From JAZQQB01 sp045628865 (GTDB lineage Bacteria > Bacillota > Clostridia > Lachnospirales > Lachnospiraceae): a stretch of DNA of 12,360 nt. A program made the position numbers and the translations under genes. Location of the stretch: the NCBI GenBank assembly GCA_045628865.1, contig JAZQQB010000037.1:1-12360 (forward strand), written 5' to 3'. The notes beneath the pieces are model-generated. The model was not told the origin of the DNA. It ran no database searches and saw only the letters and a program-made list of their open reading frames with translations. This document shows positions 1-7,282 of the stretch, piece after piece; within the stretch, counting starts at the first letter, position 1, and each line of letters begins with the position of its first letter.

Positions 1-563
1 CTAGCATACTTTGCAATTCTTCCCTCTTCTGTAAAGGTAATGATATGCCCATAGTGGCAACATATTGTATCTGGATACTTGGTATGATAATCCCAAATTC
101 TCTCAATATGCTCCGGAGGGTAAATAATGTCATCATCTGCCGTCAATACGAAATTTTCTGAATATTCCTGGAAAGCATAGTAATATTTTTTATGTGATTT
201 CAAGTCATCCTCTTTAAAACAGATTTCTAATCCCCGTTTCTTTAACCTCAATAGATTCTTTGGTAAATCATCATTTTCATTCGGAAACTGTTCCTTTGAA
301 AGCCATAGGATAATTTTTCTTGCTTTTTTTGTCTGATTCATCAAGGACAAAATCGTAATCCAAACAGTGTTAATTCTTCCATTATAAGAGGTCAGTGATA
401 CAATGATCTCACTGTTCTCATCGGTACCCTTTTCCTGATCAAATCTATGAATCAATGGATACCCTAATCCTACCAACGCTTTATTTAATTTGTATCTTAA
501 TTTCCAATCCCAAGTAGAATGTAATTTGCATTCCATGGTTTTATCATATAATCTTTGATACAT
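1..563 (-). CDS. GT2-like glycosyltransferase, N-terminal part (cut by window edge)
   Basis: This reading frame starts with ATG at 563 and stays open for 187 codons to the window edge, so the C-terminus is missing. AGAAGG lies 6 bases before the ATG, and the preceding gene stops 18 bases upstream, so it is the next gene of the same operon. The protein begins MYQRLYDKTMECKLH. From about residue 53 it has a GT-A-like start (IIVSLTSYNGRI). SLMNQTKKARKIILWLS follows at 73-89, and an acidic motif ADDDIIYPP at 142-150 is the likely DxD metal/nucleotide-sugar site. No membrane segment is seen in the visible part. By family knowledge it should transfer a sugar from a nucleotide donor onto a lipid-linked glycan in the cytoplasm. 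Donor and acceptor cannot be read from the sequence. This region is more AT-rich than the genes just upstream. Confidence 0.85.
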   Translation of the reverse strand, partial: MYQRLYDKTMECKLHSTWDWKLRYKLNKALVGLGYPLIHRFDQEKGTDENSEIIVSLTSYNGRINTVWITILSLMNQTKKARKIILWLSKEQFPNENDDLPKNLLRLKKRGLEICFKEDDLKSHKKYYYAFQEYSENFVLTADDDIIYPPEHIERIWDYHTKYPDTICCHYGHIITFTEEGRIAKYA

Positions 564-581
564 TGCAACCTTCTTAATTAT

Positions 582-1742
582 TTATTGAATACATCTTCTA
601 CTGATCAATTCATAAGAAAACACTTCTTTTCCCTTTGTTTCAGCAATTTCTTTCATTTCTCGATAATCTTCTGTATTGATCAATTTCTCTATCATTTTTT
701 TGATTTCTTCCACTGTATCATCATACAAAAACTTCGTATTACCACCCACATCTACATGAGTCGTACCATCCCAATATTTACAGACCATTGGAATCCCCTG
801 ACCTGCTACCTGTTCCCACATAACGCTGTGTCTTCCTGGAAATACCGCAAGGTCAGATGCAGCGAAATACTGATAAGAGTCATCCGCTTTGATCCAGCCA
901 ATATAACGAATCCTGTCATCCTGTTGACAAAGTTCATCAAACTCCCGCTTAATATCATCCTCTACAGAACCGAATACGATAAGCTTAACTTTCGGATTAT
1001 TTATCTGTTGTATTGCCTTCATCAAAAGAAGTGTCTGTCTCTTAGCATAATCAATCTTTCCACCAGTAATCACTACAAAGTCATCCTCTGCTAAAGATAG
1101 CTTCTTTCGAACACTTAACTTTACTTCTTCTGCTTCATTCTGTTTCACCAATTCATCATCTGCACCCATTACAAGTAGCTCTGTTTTATCTCTTGGTATC
1201 TGATACATATCTACTAGGAAATCAACTCTTGCCGGTAGCACTCCATAAAACTTCTCCACATATGGAAGAATCCTCTGTGCCCCATGCTTCCAGACTCCCT
1301 TATGAAGCACATTCTTAGATAAGAAATTTGTTCCACTGTTAGAAAAGTCTGCATGATTATCAATATATACCTTTACTGCACTATGTTCTTTCACATACTT
1401 TCTAACATACTTTAAATCTAAGAACTGACATCCATGAATAAACAGGATATCTGGCTTAACTTCTTTCAGAGTCTGTTCAAAGTTCTCGTACCGTTTAAAC
1501 TTTGATTCTATATTGTGCTTTGGATTCTTGATTGGTAATCGAATCACCTTAACATCATGTTCATTCACATACTCAGCGCTTTCATCCACTGCAAGCTTTC
1601 CGTCATTTCCCCAAATCCACTGTGAGGTAATGATCGTAACTTCATATCCAAGCTTTCTATGATATTTAGTTAGCAAATTATCCTGATAACTCCAACCATC
1701 CGTTACAGGACCACACATACATAAATGAACAATCTTACTCAA
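582..1742 (-). CDS. GT4-type glycosyltransferase (GT-B fold), start moved to TTG
   Basis: This is a soluble glycosyltransferase of about 386 residues, predicted to extend the polysaccharide repeat unit from a nucleotide-sugar donor. I place the start at TTG 1742 (protein MSKIVHLCMCGPVTDGWSYQ) because a perfect AAAGGAG lies 6 bases before it. The longer frame from GTG at 1760 would put that ribosome site inside the coding region and has no good site of its own. Counting from TTG, an N-terminal Rossmann half (about 1-170) holds the HGC and DNHADFSNSG stretches. The C-terminal donor half has ITGGKIDYAKRQ near 225-236 and FPGRHSVMWEQVAGQGIPMV near 301-320. The second Glu of the usual EX7E motif is present (WEQ), but the position of the first is not Glu. 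The stop is TAA at 582-584. The gene sits between two other glycosyltransferases in the operon. Sugar specificity is unknown. Confidence 0.88.
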   Translation of the reverse strand: MSKIVHLCMCGPVTDGWSYQDNLLTKYHRKLGYEVTIITSQWIWGNDGKLAVDESAEYVNEHDVKVIRLPIKNPKHNIESKFKRYENFEQTLKEVKPDILFIHGCQFLDLKYVRKYVKEHSAVKVYIDNHADFSNSGTNFLSKNVLHKGVWKHGAQRILPYVEKFYGVLPARVDFLVDMYQIPRDKTELLVMGADDELVKQNEAEEVKLSVRKKLSLAEDDFVVITGGKIDYAKRQTLLLMKAIQQINNPKVKLIVFGSVEDDIKREFDELCQQDDRIRYIGWIKADDSYQYFAASDLAVFPGRHSVMWEQVAGQGIPMVCKYWDGTTHVDVGGNTKFLYDDTVEEIKKMIEKLINTEDYREMKEIAETKGKEVFSYELISRRCIQ

Positions 1743-1748
1743 TGTTGT

Positions 1749-1755
1749 CTCCTTT
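1749..1755 (-). promoter_or_regulatory. Ribosome binding site that fixes the TTG start at 1742
   Basis: On the minus strand AAAGGAG is followed by ACAACA and then TTG, which is ideal spacing. It lies a few bases downstream of the previous gene's stop (TAG at 1760-1762). The alternative GTG at 1760 overlaps that stop by one base and has only a weak GTGAG upstream. Confidence 0.75.
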
Positions 1756-1759
1756 GACA

Positions 1760-2950
1760 CTACTCACATAAATCGTGATACAGCATCATATATTCCTTAA
1801 ATTTCTCTTTCTGTTCAAGCTGCTCTACAGGGATTTCATCAATTTCTATTTCAGACACCTTGGATATTGCCTGTTCCAAAGCATTTAAATCACCCTGTGG
1901 AACCACGATTCCATATCCTGTTTCTGCTACAATCTCCACACTACCACCCGTTTCATAAGTGATAACAGGTGTGCCACATGCAATAGCCTCCAGGTTTGTA
2001 GTAGGATAATTATCTTCATAAGTTAAATTAAGGAATGCATAAGCCAATGTATATAGCTCTGCTAATTCCTCCACCTGATCAGTTCTCTTGATTCCAATGA
2101 TTTCCTTTGGAAGTTCCTGTAGCTGCTTCTCATCTAAACCAACTAATACAATTTGATATTCCGAAGGAAGTCGTTTCGACAATTCTGCGAAGTCTGCCAT
2201 TCCCTTTCCTGACGCCCAAGTAGACGATACCCCTAATAAAATCTTTTTGTCTGGTATCTGATATTTCTTCTTAACATCACCGTAAGTTGGCTTAAACTTT
2301 GTTGTATCAATTCCGTTATGAATCATCTTCACCGGATACTTTCCAAAGAAAGACTTCTCCACCAATTTCTTTAACCACATGGATGGAGTAACCACAACCA
2401 TCTTCTCCACACCAGTAAATAATTCTTTCTTTCGCTTATAATTATCCTTAGAATTATCCAGCATTATACTCTTTGGGTGATGAAGCTTTTGTTCACAATG
2501 CTCACATCCCTTGATCCACTTCTCGCACCCTACTATATCGAAATATGGACAATGTCCTGTAAATGCCCAGCAATCGTGGAATGTCCATACCACTGGAATA
2601 TTCTTCTTAGAAAGATACTGAAATAACACCTCTAAATTAATATAGTATCCATGCATGATATGAAGTTGAATCACATCCGGATCATATTGCTCTATTTCTT
2701 CCAAAAATTTCTTGGTAACCTTCTTAGATCCAAATCCACATCTATCTGTTAATCTGGTATATAATCCATGGATCAGCTGATCTGTATGGTTACCTATCTG
2801 AATAGTCTTGATCGTATCTGGCGCTGTGTTGGTTCTTCCCCAGGCAATGGCTGTTTCATCACCATTTTCCTGTAGGGTCTCACATATTCCCTGTGCAATT
2901 CTTCCAGTACATCCCCAACCACTAAAGGCTGTTATCTGCAATACTCTCAT
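1760..2950 (-). CDS. GT4 glycosyltransferase with a cysteine-rich HDCW segment
   Basis: This 396-residue cytoplasmic GT-B glycosyltransferase is predicted to add one sugar to the lipid-linked repeat unit. The start (MRVLQITAFSGWGCTGRIAQ) carries the acceptor-side glycine loop. Residues 122-152 hold HDCWAFTGHCPYF and further cysteines (C127, C134, C142, C149, C152), a signature known from a subgroup of bacterial GT4 enzymes. HNGID at 211-215 and SSTWASGKG at 242-250 lead into the donor domain. YEDNYPTTNLEAIACGTPVI at 311-330 is the EX7E-type donor site, with Asp313 and Glu321 in EX7E spacing. TGGSVE follows at 334-339. ATG at 2948-2950 overlaps the preceding stop in an ATGA arrangement. The nearest upstream ribosome-like element is AGGGTG about 10 bases away, so translational coupling is likely. 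The gene ends at TAG 1760-1762. Donor and acceptor are unknown. Confidence 0.93.
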   Translation of the reverse strand: MRVLQITAFSGWGCTGRIAQGICETLQENGDETAIAWGRTNTAPDTIKTIQIGNHTDQLIHGLYTRLTDRCGFGSKKVTKKFLEEIEQYDPDVIQLHIMHGYYINLEVLFQYLSKKNIPVVWTFHDCWAFTGHCPYFDIVGCEKWIKGCEHCEQKLHHPKSIMLDNSKDNYKRKKELFTGVEKMVVVTPSMWLKKLVEKSFFGKYPVKMIHNGIDTTKFKPTYGDVKKKYQIPDKKILLGVSSTWASGKGMADFAELSKRLPSEYQIVLVGLDEKQLQELPKEIIGIKRTDQVEELAELYTLAYAFLNLTYEDNYPTTNLEAIACGTPVITYETGGSVEIVAETGYGIVVPQGDLNALEQAISKVSEIEIDEIPVEQLEQKEKFKEYMMLYHDLCE

Positions 2951-3894
2951 GCTTTCAAATCACCCTGTTCTTCCATATCTCTTTCAAACTTCTCACATTC
3001 ATACATCTTCGCATCTACTAAAAATCGATACCAATATGCCTGCAAGAAATGGAATATCTTTCCCTCAGGTCCATCTAAGAAACCAAGCCTTACATAATAA
3101 CGGTAGAAGAAATATAAATGACTTCTAAAGAATTTCGGAAGCTTATAATAGCCACCATTCTTGATTGCTCTCTTTCGCTTCGCCTGCTTAGTTGATGTCC
3201 CATTCTCAAGAAGCTCTGACTCTTCTAGCTGCTTCTTTACTGTCATCTGATGATCAAGTACTTCTCTGCTACTATACCAATTATGCTTATTGGTCCACCA
3301 CGTAAGATCCTTCGTGTTATTATCTATAATATCTTTAGAAAAATCCACAGTTCGACCTTCACTTAGAATCAAATGTTCATCCATGATTCTCTGCTCACAG
3401 ATTGCCTTCCCCGTCTCAAAGATTCGAAGTAAATGTTCTGGATATCTTCCACCATGCTTGATCCATCTTCCCATGAAATAAACACGGCGTCGAAGAATGA
3501 TACCGGTAATCTTGTTCTCTAGCTGATCGGCTTTCTCATAATCTTCATTACGTTTTTCAATCTGTGGAAGCTTTTCCTCAATTTCCTGAACCAAATCCGG
3601 CATCAGTTCTTCATCTGCATCCATTCGCATGGTCCACTTTGTATTAATATTAGTATTAGAAAGTCCCCAATTAAACTGTGTTGCATAATCCTTCCATGGA
3701 TTCTCATAGAAATCAAGAGATCCACCAATTTCCTGCAATTTCTCATTCAATTCCTTTGCCACCTGCTTTGTATTGTCTGTACTAAGACTATCAACAATAA
3801 CAAATCGCTTCGCAACACCCTTGAATGATTCAACACACTTTTTTAGATTCACTTCTTCATTTTTTGTTAAAATTACGACTGTTAAATCTACCAT
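2947..3894 (-). CDS. GT2 glycosyltransferase
   Basis: This 315-residue GT-A glycosyltransferase begins LTVVILTKNEEVNLKKCVES (residues 4-23), the usual family 2 nucleotide-binding start. VDSLSTDNT at 34-42 and the DxD motif in MRMDADEELMPD at 89-100 bind the metal and nucleotide sugar. RYPEHLLRIF at 150-159 resembles the acceptor-side segment of WaaE/KdtX-like GT2 proteins, and the end (GFLDGPEGKIFHFLQAYWYR, 271-290) is typical of the same group. There is no convincing transmembrane helix. The aromatic, basic C-terminal segment could contact the membrane. The start is ATG 3894 with AAGGG 7 bases upstream. A 25-base gap separates it from the polymerase-like gene before it, and it overlaps the next gene by 4 bases. 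It probably adds one sugar of the repeat unit. Specificity cannot be read. Confidence 0.93.
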   Translation of the reverse strand: MVDLTVVILTKNEEVNLKKCVESFKGVAKRFVIVDSLSTDNTKQVAKELNEKLQEIGGSLDFYENPWKDYATQFNWGLSNTNINTKWTMRMDADEELMPDLVQEIEEKLPQIEKRNEDYEKADQLENKITGIILRRRVYFMGRWIKHGGRYPEHLLRIFETGKAICEQRIMDEHLILSEGRTVDFSKDIIDNNTKDLTWWTNKHNWYSSREVLDHQMTVKKQLEESELLENGTSTKQAKRKRAIKNGGYYKLPKFFRSHLYFFYRYYVRLGFLDGPEGKIFHFLQAYWYRFLVDAKMYECEKFERDMEEQGDLKA

Positions 3895-3919
3895 TAGCTA
3901 ACCCTTCACACTCTACATC

Positions 3920-5107
3920 CTACTGTCTCTCTAAAGCTCTAACCTCTTCCATCTCTTCCTCATCCTCTGGCTGCAATCCTGTTACCACCATGCCAAAGAA
4001 CATCATTGGAAACCAGCTCATCTGTGTAAACTCATGTGCACTCACAGTCAGTCCTGATCCTAAGAACAATGCACCCACTGCAATAGATAGATAAAAGGTT
4101 TGTCTATCCTGATCAAGTTTTCTTAGATTTATGATAAATGCACAGATCAATACAATTACTAAGATACATCCAATATATCCAATACTGAATAAGGTCTTGA
4201 TGTACATACTCTGTGCTACTGCACCATCATTGTTAAAGGTTACATCACTGATAAAATCTATTCCAAAAAGCTGCTTTCCAACCGGTTGCTGCATAAATCC
4301 AGATACAATATCCCTCCATGCATAGTATCTTGCCTGCATGTTCGGCTCTGTCAGGATTCCATCTGATATATTTAGGCCCCACTTCATACCAAATTTCTGA
4401 AAGAAATCCATATACGGAGCAATCAGTAACAATGCCACGCCCAAGAAAAGGACACCTGTCATGGAAACCACAAATTTCCAGTTCAAGTTTGTTACACCAT
4501 CTGAATTCTTCTCTCTATGCGCAAGAATAAAGATAAAATAAATCAGAAAGATCAGTACCTGCTGTGTTCTTGCAGAAGAATACAATACCATGTATGGAAC
4601 TACCAGTAATATGGTAAAGTACTTCAGCACAGTCCTCTTTGCCAGGAAATACAAAAAGATGGAAGCAAGTATCATAGCAAATGCAAGATCTGTCTTATAG
4701 TAGAAAAACTCTCCTGCTTCATTTAATCCTGTAAAGATCTTAAATCCCTGTCTGAAGATTCTATGAAAGAAATTCATATACACCACAAAGTAACTGGCAA
4801 GTACCAAAGATTTATAGCATTCCTTGATTCGCTCACTGTATAACCTGCCACAATAATAGATCAGGCAAGCAGACAGTACCTTAAAGTAATTCTGATATCC
4901 ATTGGTATTTCTGAGAAACGATACGCTAAACAGTACCATAAGAAGTGCAACAAGACCATCTACTGGCTGAAGACGCTTAAGGCTTGGTCTTACCAACGCC
5001 AGCTGATACAGACATAACAGTACGACAAACACAACCATAGCATAATCCAATGCCTGGTAAGAATAAAACATATCTACGATTTGTTTGAAAAATAAAAATA
5101 ATGTCAT
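3920..5107 (-). CDS. O-antigen ligase/polymerase-like membrane protein (Wzy-type)
   Basis: This 395-residue polytopic membrane protein has roughly ten hydrophobic segments. Early ones lie at about 22-40, 50-65 and 74-88. A middle group lies at 101-117, 137-155 and 159-175, and later ones at 184-196, 212-231, 304-327 and 338-375. SSARTQQ at 177-183 matches the S-x-R pattern of the O-antigen ligase (Wzy_C/WaaL) superfamily. A large loop at about 232-302, likely external, carries RYYAWRDIVSGF (260-271) and could form the active site. The role inferred is polymerisation of flipped undecaprenyl-linked repeat units, or transfer of the finished glycan. The last 17 residues are strongly acidic (PEDEEEMEEVRALERQ). 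ATG 5107 overlaps the TGA of the fusion gene (ATGA), with no strong ribosome site nearby, so coupling is likely. Ligase versus polymerase cannot be decided from sequence alone. Confidence 0.85.
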   Translation of the reverse strand: MTLFLFFKQIVDMFYSYQALDYAMVVFVVLLCLYQLALVRPSLKRLQPVDGLVALLMVLFSVSFLRNTNGYQNYFKVLSACLIYYCGRLYSERIKECYKSLVLASYFVVYMNFFHRIFRQGFKIFTGLNEAGEFFYYKTDLAFAMILASIFLYFLAKRTVLKYFTILLVVPYMVLYSSARTQQVLIFLIYFIFILAHREKNSDGVTNLNWKFVVSMTGVLFLGVALLLIAPYMDFFQKFGMKWGLNISDGILTEPNMQARYYAWRDIVSGFMQQPVGKQLFGIDFISDVTFNNDGAVAQSMYIKTLFSIGYIGCILVIVLICAFIINLRKLDQDRQTFYLSIAVGALFLGSGLTVSAHEFTQMSWFPMMFFGMVVTGLQPEDEEEMEEVRALERQ

Positions 5108-7122
5108 ACGTTTAAGATCTCATCCTCATATTTTCTTATTGATACTTCCTTGGTAAGGTATTTCATTAAATAATCCCTACCCTTTTGCCCCATTGTACTC
5201 GCAAACTCTTCATCCTTATGCTGGATAAAAGTCTCAATCAGCTGCTTGATCTTCTTGTAATCACTTGGATCAGAAAGTAAACCACACTCAGCTTCTTCAA
5301 TAATAAGTCTTGCCTCAGACCCTTCATCTAAGACACCGATCACCGGCTTTCCTGCTGCCATAACACCATATAACTTACTTGGCACGGATATACCCTTAAT
5401 ACCCTTGGCATTCACAACCCAGTGAACATCACCTGCATTCAGACTGTATACCAGGTCTTTCTTTTCCTGATAAGGAATAAAGACCACATTCTCTAATCGG
5501 TTCTTCTCTTTATAAGCTTTCAAGGTATCAAGAACAGTTCCCTGTCCAATGAATGCGAATACCACATCCAACTCATCCTTAAACTGCTTCACTACCTTGA
5601 TGATATTCTGAAGATCATAGTAAAGACCTATGTTTCCAGAATACATGATCACAAATTTATTCTGTAAGCCATACTTCTCTTTAAAAGCCATTACCTGCGG
5701 ATGATCTTTAGGAAGAGGTTTAATTGACTTCTCATCGATCCAGTTATTGATAAAGGCATGGGCTGGAACCTTGTTCTTCTTATCATTCTCATAACGATTC
5801 TTTAAGGTTTCTACCATATCTCGTCCAACAACAATAACCTTATCTGCCTGTGTACAGCTCTTCTTATCCATATGCATCATAAGGCCTGTCAAAGCACTTG
5901 TCTTAGACATGCCGACTGCCTGTGTCTGCTCTGGATTAAAGTCCTGGATATTGTAAATTAACTTCGCCTTCTTAATTCTCTTACCAATGCGTCCAAGGAT
6001 TCCTCCCATGATTGGTGGCTGTGAAATAGCGAATACATAATCCATCTTTCCTACTCGAAAGGTCGCACTAATAGCACCAAAGAAATAGGAAGTGATATTG
6101 ACCAGTCGACTGATCATAAATCCCTTACGAAACTCTGGTACACGGATACGAAGAACATTCACACCGTGAATATTCTCATAATAATATTTATGTTTCCGAT
6201 AGTACTTGGTGATTTTCCCTGTATAGCTAGGAACTGTACAGATGACGGTTACATTGAATTTCTCTAATAATCCATCTGCAAGTTCTGTTAAGATTTGTCC
6301 TGTTGCGGCCACATCAGGATGATAGTAATGAGCGTAGATCAGTAACTCTTTTTTATCTGAGGTTGCTTTCTTCGTTCCACTAAATACTTCCTTAAACACA
6401 AGTCCAACAAATCTAACATTGGTATCCACATAACGCTTCCATAAACGTTTCGGATCCTGCATAAGACGAAACAGCCATTCTAAGTAATGGTTTCTCATCC
6501 ACTTTGGTGCTCTCTTAACAGTTCCTGCATGGAAGTCAAAGGCTGCACCTACACCAAACATGACACTGTTTACTTTCCCTCTGTGCTCTGCCATCCAGAT
6601 TTCCTGCTTCGGAGCCCCAAGTCCGACCCACAAAAAATCTGCACCTGAATCATTGATCTCTTTAATGATTGCTTCATCCTCTTCAGGTGTAAGCGGTCTA
6701 AACGGTGGTGATACCATACCAACCACCTGCATATCCGGATATTCTTCTTCTAATCTTTTCTTTAATCTGTCAATTGTTTCCTGACTACTACCATAAAAGA
6801 AATGCTTCTTACCCGTATGCTCTGTAGCTTTCCAGATAGCTGGCATCGTATCTGGTCCAGCAACCTGCTGTGCAGTCTCTGCACCACGCCATTTCTGTAC
6901 AAATGAGATTGGTCGACCATCCGGAAGTGTTAACGCTGCTTCATTCTGAATGCGTCTGTACTTCTCATCTCGATAAGACATAATAGTTGTGTGTACATTG
7001 GAAAAACAGATATACTCGCCTCGCAACTCTTCCAGGTTGGAAAGAATCGTGTCCACTGCTTCTTTTATGTTGGTGACATTGAAATTGACACCTAAAATAT
7101 TACACGTAAGTTTCTTTTTCAT
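5104..7122 (-). CDS. Fused TagA/WecG/CpsF (GT26) - GT4 glycosyltransferase
   Basis: This 672-residue protein joins two enzymes. Residues 1-250 are a complete WecG/TagA/CpsF domain: SNVHTTIMSY at 41-50, TLPDGRP at 65-71 (Asp68 matches the proposed catalytic base of TagA), LGAPKQE at 168-174, and GVGAAFDFHAGTVKRAPKWM at 190-209. The basic tail (EWLFRLMQDPKRLWKRY, 215-231), which in TagA contacts the membrane, is kept. A short linker (248-258) leads to a GT4 domain resembling WbuB-type enzymes: HYYHPDVAATGQ at 265-276, QDFNPEQTQAVG at 393-404, SGNIG at 495-499, and VPSKLYGVMAAGKPVIG at 580-596. By family knowledge the first domain transfers an N-acetylaminosugar (ManNAc or ManNAcA) to undecaprenyl-PP-GlcNAc. 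The second would add the next sugar, which is inference. It is the first gene of its unit. GAGGG lies 12 bases before the ATG, a rather long spacing. Confidence 0.93.
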   Translation of the reverse strand: MKKKLTCNILGVNFNVTNIKEAVDTILSNLEELRGEYICFSNVHTTIMSYRDEKYRRIQNEAALTLPDGRPISFVQKWRGAETAQQVAGPDTMPAIWKATEHTGKKHFFYGSSQETIDRLKKRLEEEYPDMQVVGMVSPPFRPLTPEEDEAIIKEINDSGADFLWVGLGAPKQEIWMAEHRGKVNSVMFGVGAAFDFHAGTVKRAPKWMRNHYLEWLFRLMQDPKRLWKRYVDTNVRFVGLVFKEVFSGTKKATSDKKELLIYAHYYHPDVAATGQILTELADGLLEKFNVTVICTVPSYTGKITKYYRKHKYYYENIHGVNVLRIRVPEFRKGFMISRLVNITSYFFGAISATFRVGKMDYVFAISQPPIMGGILGRIGKRIKKAKLIYNIQDFNPEQTQAVGMSKTSALTGLMMHMDKKSCTQADKVIVVGRDMVETLKNRYENDKKNKVPAHAFINNWIDEKSIKPLPKDHPQVMAFKEKYGLQNKFVIMYSGNIGLYYDLQNIIKVVKQFKDELDVVFAFIGQGTVLDTLKAYKEKNRLENVVFIPYQEKKDLVYSLNAGDVHWVVNAKGIKGISVPSKLYGVMAAGKPVIGVLDEGSEARLIIEEAECGLLSDPSDYKKIKQLIETFIQHKDEEFASTMGQKGRDYLMKYLTKEVSIRKYEDEILNV

Positions 7123-7143
7123 TTGATTTATTTTCCCTCAGTT

Positions 7144-7195
7144 GGCATGCCTTTATTCACCCTATCTATATAAGTTACCTACTTTTGGGCATACC
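7144..7195 (-). promoter_or_regulatory. Possible leader RNA structure before the fusion gene
   Basis: Read on the minus strand, GGTATGCC (7195-7188) can pair with GGCATGCC (7151-7144) over 8 base pairs, with one G-U, closing a 36-base loop. Inside the loop AAGT and ACTT can form a small hairpin around AGGTA. The stem ends only 4 bases before the GAGGG ribosome site (7139-7135) of the fusion gene, so it could influence translation or be a protein-binding leader. The second arm is itself an 8-base palindrome, so a DNA operator is an alternative. I recognise no known riboswitch class. The pairing is seen in the sequence; any function is inference. Confidence 0.35.
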
Positions 7196-7203
7196 TAATC
7201 TAC

Positions 7204-7232
7204 ATACTACCATATGTCTGCAAATAAAACAA
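7204..7232 (-). promoter_or_regulatory. Weak promoter candidate for the glycosyltransferase operon
   Basis: A second promoter is expected because a strong terminator lies just upstream of this unit. The best-spaced pair I found on the minus strand is TTGTTT (7232-7227), 17 bases, then TAGTAT (7209-7204), which are 3/6 and 4/6 matches to the sigma-A consensus. It would start transcription near 7197, directly at the putative leader structure. TATATA further downstream has no suitable -35 partner. The call is tentative. Confidence 0.3.
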
Positions 7233-7260
7233 GGAGCGAGTATTTTTCCTACTCGCTCCT
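7219..7260 (-). terminator. Intrinsic terminator ending the acyltransferase unit
   Basis: A perfect 11-base-pair inverted repeat (AGGAGCGAGTA at 7232-7242 and its complement at 7250-7260) encloses a 7-base loop. On the minus strand the stem is followed by TGTTTTATTTG, a T-rich tail. It starts 23 bases after the TAA of the SGNH-like gene (7283-7285). The plus-strand flank (AAATATTTTCC) is a poorer tail and no plus-strand gene needs it, so the terminator acts on minus-strand transcription and separates the two units. Confidence 0.88.
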
Positions 7261-7282
7261 AAATATTTTCCATAGATAACTT

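Noticed and set aside
555..1094. Plus-strand open frame of 179 codons
   Set aside because: It lies fully antisense to a clear glycosyltransferase gene, has no recognisable domain and is rich in Phe, Ile, Leu and Ser, as expected for a shadow frame.
2808..3128. Plus-strand open frame of 106 codons across the junction of two glycosyltransferase genes
   Set aside because: It is antisense to two well-supported coding regions and shows no family motif.
5104..7122. Fusion as an assembly artefact
   Set aside because: The frame is continuous through the linker, both domains are complete, and no stop or ribosome site with a good start is visible at the junction.
7123..7200. Possible c-di-GMP (GEMM) riboswitch or T-box in the leader
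   Set aside because: GGTAGGTA-like and AGGGTG-like pieces occur, but the conserved cores of these classes (ACGCAAAGC for GEMM, the AGGGTGGNACCGCG bulge for T-box) are absent.
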